The translations under genes were made by a program, and so were the position numbers. From the NCBI GenBank assembly GCA_025809375.1, contig CP099514.1, positions 1,674,001 through 1,738,000 of the forward strand: a stretch of 64,000 nucleotides of DNA, given 5' to 3'. The notes beneath the pieces are model-generated. The model made no database searches, had not been told where the DNA came from, and saw only the letters and a program-made list of their open reading frames with translations. This DNA comes from Bacillus zhangzhouensis. GTDB lineage: Bacteria > Bacillota > Bacilli > Bacillales > Bacillaceae. How positions within the stretch are numbered: position 1 is the stretch's first letter; each line of letters opens with the position of its first letter. Of the stretch, positions 60,606 to 64,000 are shown piece by piece.

Positions 60606-62111
60606 TTATGATAAATACAGTTTCGTATATTTTTCTGTTAAGTAGTCGATTAAATATTGAACATTCAATTCTTCACCTGTTGCATCTTGAATGATTTCAG
60701 ATGGCGTTTTCCGTTTTCCATGCTGGTGAACATGTTCTGTAAGCCATTCTTTTATCGGTGCAAAAGACCCATTTTGAATAAGCTCATCAAAATTTGGTAA
60801 ATCTTTGATCATTTGCTGCTTTAATTGCGCCGCATACATATAACCAAGGGCATATGAAGGGAAATATCCAAAGCTACCATCAGACCAGTGAACATCCTGC
60901 AAGATACCGAGTGCATCATTAGGAGGCGTAATACCAAGATACGCTTGATATTTTTCATTCCAAAGTGCAGGCAAATCTTCAACCGCTACGTCTTCATTGA
61001 AAATCGCTTTCTCAATTTCATAGCGGATAATAATGTGAAGCGGATACGTCAGTTCATCGGCTTCAATTCGAATGTAAGTCGGCTTCGATTCATTTACCGC
61101 ATGCACAAAGTCTTCTAAAGAAACATCTTTAAATTGCTCAGGAGAAGCTTCTTTCAGCTTTTGATAATACGTTTTCCAGAAATCTTCGTGTCTGCCGATA
61201 AAGTTCTCAAAGAAAAGAGACTGCGATTCATGGATACCCATAGAAGTCCCATCACATAAAAGTGTTCCGCTCAGTGCTTCATCAATGTTTTGCTCATAAA
61301 TCGCATGACCACATTCATGGATCGTGCCAAAGATCGCCATTCGAAAATCATGCTCATCATAACGGGTCGTCACACGTACGTCACCTCTGCTTAATGTCAC
61401 AGCAAATGGATGGACTGTTGTATCAAGGCGACCTGCGTCAAAGTCATACCCTAATTCTTTTAAGAAAAAGTGGCTCAATTCCTTTTGTTTATCGATTGGA
61501 AAGCTTTTCGATAAAAATGAAGTATCCGGCTTATTAGGAGAGGCTTCGATTTTTTTCACGAGAGGAACGATGGCGTCACGAAGTGCACCAAATTTTTGAT
61601 CAAGCTGTTCAACCGTCATATCTGGCTCATAGTTATTGAGCAGTACATCATAAGGCGTTTTTTTCACACCCCAATATTGGATGAAACGCTTGTTAAAGTC
61701 AATCAGCTGTTTTAAGTAAGGTGCAAAGAGTGAAAAGTCTGATTTCTCTCTTGCTTCTACCCATACATGCTCTGCTTTTGACTGCAAAATCGAATATTCT
61801 TTAAATTCTTCTTTCGGGATTTTGCTGTTTTCATCATATTCTTTTTGTGATAATTCGAGCGCCTTCTGTGTATCTTTTGACAGCTCATCTCGATGTTTGT
61901 TTAATTCGTGAAGAAGATCTCTCATTTCGTCAGAAGTCTTCATATTAAAAATATCACTTGATAATTGACCGATCGTTTCAGCTCTAAAATCCGCACTTTT
62001 TTTAGGCGCTTGTGTTCTAGAGTCCCAATAAAGTAAATGGAGCGCCTCTGTATAATGGGCGATTTTCCCTAGTAATTGATAAAATGCTTTCTCAGTTGCT
62101 TCAAGACTCAT
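60606..62111 (-). CDS. ypwA: Carboxypeptidase Taq family (M32) metalloprotease
   Basis: 501 residues. Zinc motif HECGH in GTIHECGHAIYEQ near residue 267, with the downstream glutamate in GIHESQSLFFENFIGR and the M32 DXRXT-type tail region. Cleaves C-terminal residues with broad specificity; cytosolic, no signal. ATG 62111 follows GGGGGAAC. Confidence 0.94.
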   Translation of the reverse strand: MSLEATEKAFYQLLGKIAHYTEALHLLYWDSRTQAPKKSADFRAETIGQLSSDIFNMKTSDEMRDLLHELNKHRDELSKDTQKALELSQKEYDENSKIPKEEFKEYSILQSKAEHVWVEAREKSDFSLFAPYLKQLIDFNKRFIQYWGVKKTPYDVLLNNYEPDMTVEQLDQKFGALRDAIVPLVKKIEASPNKPDTSFLSKSFPIDKQKELSHFFLKELGYDFDAGRLDTTVHPFAVTLSRGDVRVTTRYDEHDFRMAIFGTIHECGHAIYEQNIDEALSGTLLCDGTSMGIHESQSLFFENFIGRHEDFWKTYYQKLKEASPEQFKDVSLEDFVHAVNESKPTYIRIEADELTYPLHIIIRYEIEKAIFNEDVAVEDLPALWNEKYQAYLGITPPNDALGILQDVHWSDGSFGYFPSYALGYMYAAQLKQQMIKDLPNFDELIQNGSFAPIKEWLTEHVHQHGKRKTPSEIIQDATGEELNVQYLIDYLTEKYTKLYLS

Positions 62112-62183
62112 GCGTTTGTTCCCCCAATCAATAAAATATGTATGTACGTTTCAAGGCTACTTCAATGAATGTTCTTTTGTCAA

Positions 62184-62216
62184 TGAAAAAGGAGGATACA
62201 CAGCGGTATCCTCCTC
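62184..62216 (-). terminator. Intrinsic terminator of ypvA
   Basis: Perfect nine-base arms GGAGGATAC/GTATCCTCC, then TTTTT on the minus strand. Confidence 0.85.
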
Positions 62217-62236
62217 ATTTGCAAGTGTTCAGCTAT

Positions 62237-64000
62237 TTACGATGTGATGATGGGCTTCACTGGCAGGACGGATTCAATTTTACTTTGAAGCTCTGTATCT
62301 TCCTTACGATCAAAGTAAATATGAATGCTTCCTGCGTCTTGGCTTGTCCGGATCAGTCTTCCGATCCCTTGGCGTAAACGAAGCAGCATATACGGAAGGT
62401 CAACTTCAGCATGTGCATCGTTTGCTTCATTCCGTTTCGCTTCAAATACCGGATCATGCGGCGGATAAGGAAGTCCCCAGATGATCACATTCGTTAATGA
62501 TTGACCGGGAATATCAAGCCCTTCCCACAAATGAACAGAGCATAACACGGATGTCTCATCTGCTTGGAACTTTTGAACAATGGTGCTGATTTCCTCGTCT
62601 CCCTCAAAATACACGTCAAATGGCAGTGATTCATTTGATGCTTCCAGCTGTTTTCTAAAGAAATGTAGTTCATCAAATGAAGGGAATAAAATAAGAGATC
62701 GCCCTCCATTTTCTTTCAGCTGAGTGATCACCTGCTGTGCTTTTACCTCTTGCTCAGCGAGCTGCTGAATTCCATGGAAATAAATCTTCATTTGTTCATC
62801 GTAATCATACGGCGAAGCGACACTCATTGATAAGTAATCCTTAATCCCAAGACTTTCAGCTAAATAATCAAAGGATTGATTCTCAGACAATGTAGCGGAA
62901 GAGAAAATATAGGGTCTTTTTTGTGAGAATACTTTTTCGCCAAGTACCTCTGCAACCGTCTTCGGCATCACAACAAATGTTGTATCTAATTCCTGTTTTT
63001 CCAGCCAGCTAATGGCATTTTTCTGATAAAGCGATAAAGAATACGCCATTTGTTCAATGTATTCTTCCACAACAGATAATTCGTATTGATCGATCGTATA
63101 CATCTCAGATTCAAACACGAGCGCTTCTCCGATTTTTTCAAGCAGGCCACACAATTCACTTGCAGAACGCTTCACCTCATCAACACGTCCAATTTCAAGC
63201 CGGTGCGAGCCTTTGACTTGTTTAGCATGTGTTTTTAAGAGATAAAAGAACTCATCGTTTGTTGCAAGTGCATCTTCAACAAGCTCTGCAAATTCTTCGC
63301 GTATGTCGTTTTGCAAAAGACGTTCCAAAAAGGTCTCGAGCGTTGATTGCTTCACTCGGTACGTTAACGCTTTTTGTGCGGCAAACTCGAGAAGATGTCC
63401 TTCATCAAATACTACGGAGCTATGCTCAGGAAGCAGCGGAAGCTGGCCCTCACGTTTTCGGGATTCCTTCGTCCACACATGCTCCATGTAAAAATCATGT
63501 GAACAGATGATGAGGTCTGTCGCTTTCCGGTAATGATCTCTTGATAAATTCAGACCGCAGCGATGGCGCATATCGCACGTCAGGCAGTCCTGAAATGAGT
63601 CATAGCCAATTCGTGACCATTCATCATTTGATAATTCTGGATACTCTTTTCGATCACCATACGGATAAAAGGTTTGCATGCCATGTGATTCATGAACAAA
63701 TGAAGGCAGTGATTCATAAATATCGAGCCACTTTTCATCATCTTCACGCTGCATCGTTTTCTCTAGCTTCTTTAGGCATAAATATTGATCATGCGATTTA
63801 CTTAATCTCGCATCTATTTGAATATCAAGGTGATTGGCAATTTTATAGATATCACCTTCTTGTTTAACCAGCTGTTCAATTAACGTTTCGTCTGCACATG
63901 CAATAATCGCAGGTTTCCCTGTATACCTTGCATATGTGACGGCAAATAATAGATAGACGATGGTTTTGCCTGTGCCTACCCCAGCTTCGGCAAACATCAC
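62237..64000 (-). CDS. ypvA: DinG/XPD-type ATP-dependent helicase, N-terminus beyond window
   Basis: 587 residues are visible; the frame is still open at the window edge and the first residues (Q motif) are missing. Walker A AEAGVGTGKT lies at the very start of the visible part, DEGH (VVFDEGHLL) near residue 195, and the C-terminal helicase box RLRQGIGRLIRTSQDAG. Cysteines in DCLTCDMRHRCG suggest the XPD-type iron-sulfur cluster. Superfamily 2, 5'-3' DNA helicase. Corresponds to B. subtilis ypvA by neighbourhood. Confidence 0.9.
   Translation of the reverse strand: MMFAEAGVGTGKTIVYLLFAVTYARYTGKPAIIACADETLIEQLVKQEGDIYKIANHLDIQIDARLSKSHDQYLCLKKLEKTMQREDDEKWLDIYESLPSFVHESHGMQTFYPYGDRKEYPELSNDEWSRIGYDSFQDCLTCDMRHRCGLNLSRDHYRKATDLIICSHDFYMEHVWTKESRKREGQLPLLPEHSSVVFDEGHLLEFAAQKALTYRVKQSTLETFLERLLQNDIREEFAELVEDALATNDEFFYLLKTHAKQVKGSHRLEIGRVDEVKRSASELCGLLEKIGEALVFESEMYTIDQYELSVVEEYIEQMAYSLSLYQKNAISWLEKQELDTTFVVMPKTVAEVLGEKVFSQKRPYIFSSATLSENQSFDYLAESLGIKDYLSMSVASPYDYDEQMKIYFHGIQQLAEQEVKAQQVITQLKENGGRSLILFPSFDELHFFRKQLEASNESLPFDVYFEGDEEISTIVQKFQADETSVLCSVHLWEGLDIPGQSLTNVIIWGLPYPPHDPVFEAKRNEANDAHAEVDLPYMLLRLRQGIGRLIRTSQDAGSIHIYFDRKEDTELQSKIESVLPVKPIITS

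Overview
The window is a chromosomal segment of a low-GC, endospore-forming Bacillus. Gene content and order follow the B. subtilis yoj-yod-kam-cge-ypm-yp* stretch almost gene for gene. Lineage differences (a formate-THF ligase, a sigma-54 kam switch, no SP-beta prophage, small lineage-specific genes) fit best with the B. pumilus/safensis/altitudinis group. That species assignment is inference from recognised gene families and synteny; no search was run. There is no rRNA, tRNA, CRISPR array or prophage. The only mobile element is one IS3-family insertion.

Layout. 1-4.5 kb: a MATE pump, bacillithiol genes (bshB2, yojF), rarD and a sigma-K-type Hsp20-like spore gene (probably gerT). 4.5-5.8 kb: an intact IS3/IS150-type element that sits inside a former transcription terminator. 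5.8-16.3 kb: yodB/yodC redox sensor pair, yodF permease unit with TnrA-like and cre-like sites, ctpA, yodH, yodI, yodJ, deoD, yodL, yodM, yozD, yodN, yozE, yokU. 16.3-19.3 kb: lysine 2,3-aminomutase (kamA) behind a textbook -24/-12 promoter, with its probable sigma-54 activator. 19.4-24.7 kb: spore-surface glycosylation block (cgeD, cgeC divergent from cgeA, cgeB; a CMP-sugar synthetase-like gene divergent from an uninterrupted spsM), with several sigma-K-like promoters. 24.7-38.8 kb: msrBA, ypoP, ypm genes, ilvA, yplP, yplQ, dfrA-thyB, ypjQP, ypiP, brxB. 38.9-51.1 kb: ilvD with an unusual leader, cvfC-like gene, ypgQ, bsaA, fhs, metA, ugtP, cspD, degR-like, ypeQ, ypeP, ypdP, ypdQ, sspL. 51.1-64 kb: a frameshifted ypcP, the double dynamin dynA, a tiny Fur-box gene, bpsAB, a candidate small RNA, the riboswitch-controlled xpt-pbuX operon, ypwA and the C-terminal part of a DinG-like helicase cut by the window end.

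Themes. Spore surface and spore genes (gerT-like, yodI, cge, spsM, sspL) recur, several with sigma-K-like promoters (AC, 16-17 bases, CATANNNTA). Redox and thiol genes (bshB2, brxB, yodB/yodC, msrAB, bsaA) form a second theme; purine salvage (deoD, xpt, pbuX) and one-carbon/folate (dfrA, thyB, fhs, metA) a third. Many start codons were moved downstream from the longest possible frame to the one with a proper Shine-Dalgarno sequence; these choices are stated per gene.

The observations most worth following are: an orphan promoter-terminator unit for a ~60-nt RNA with an anti-Shine-Dalgarno stretch (58224-58320); a 30-residue membrane peptide under two near-perfect Fur boxes (56337-56505); a short upstream ORF next to a 5' hairpin in the ilvD leader (40635-40762); a sigma-54 kam switch with tandem 21-bp-phased dyads (17771-19288); the IS that split a terminator; and a one-base frameshift in ypcP.
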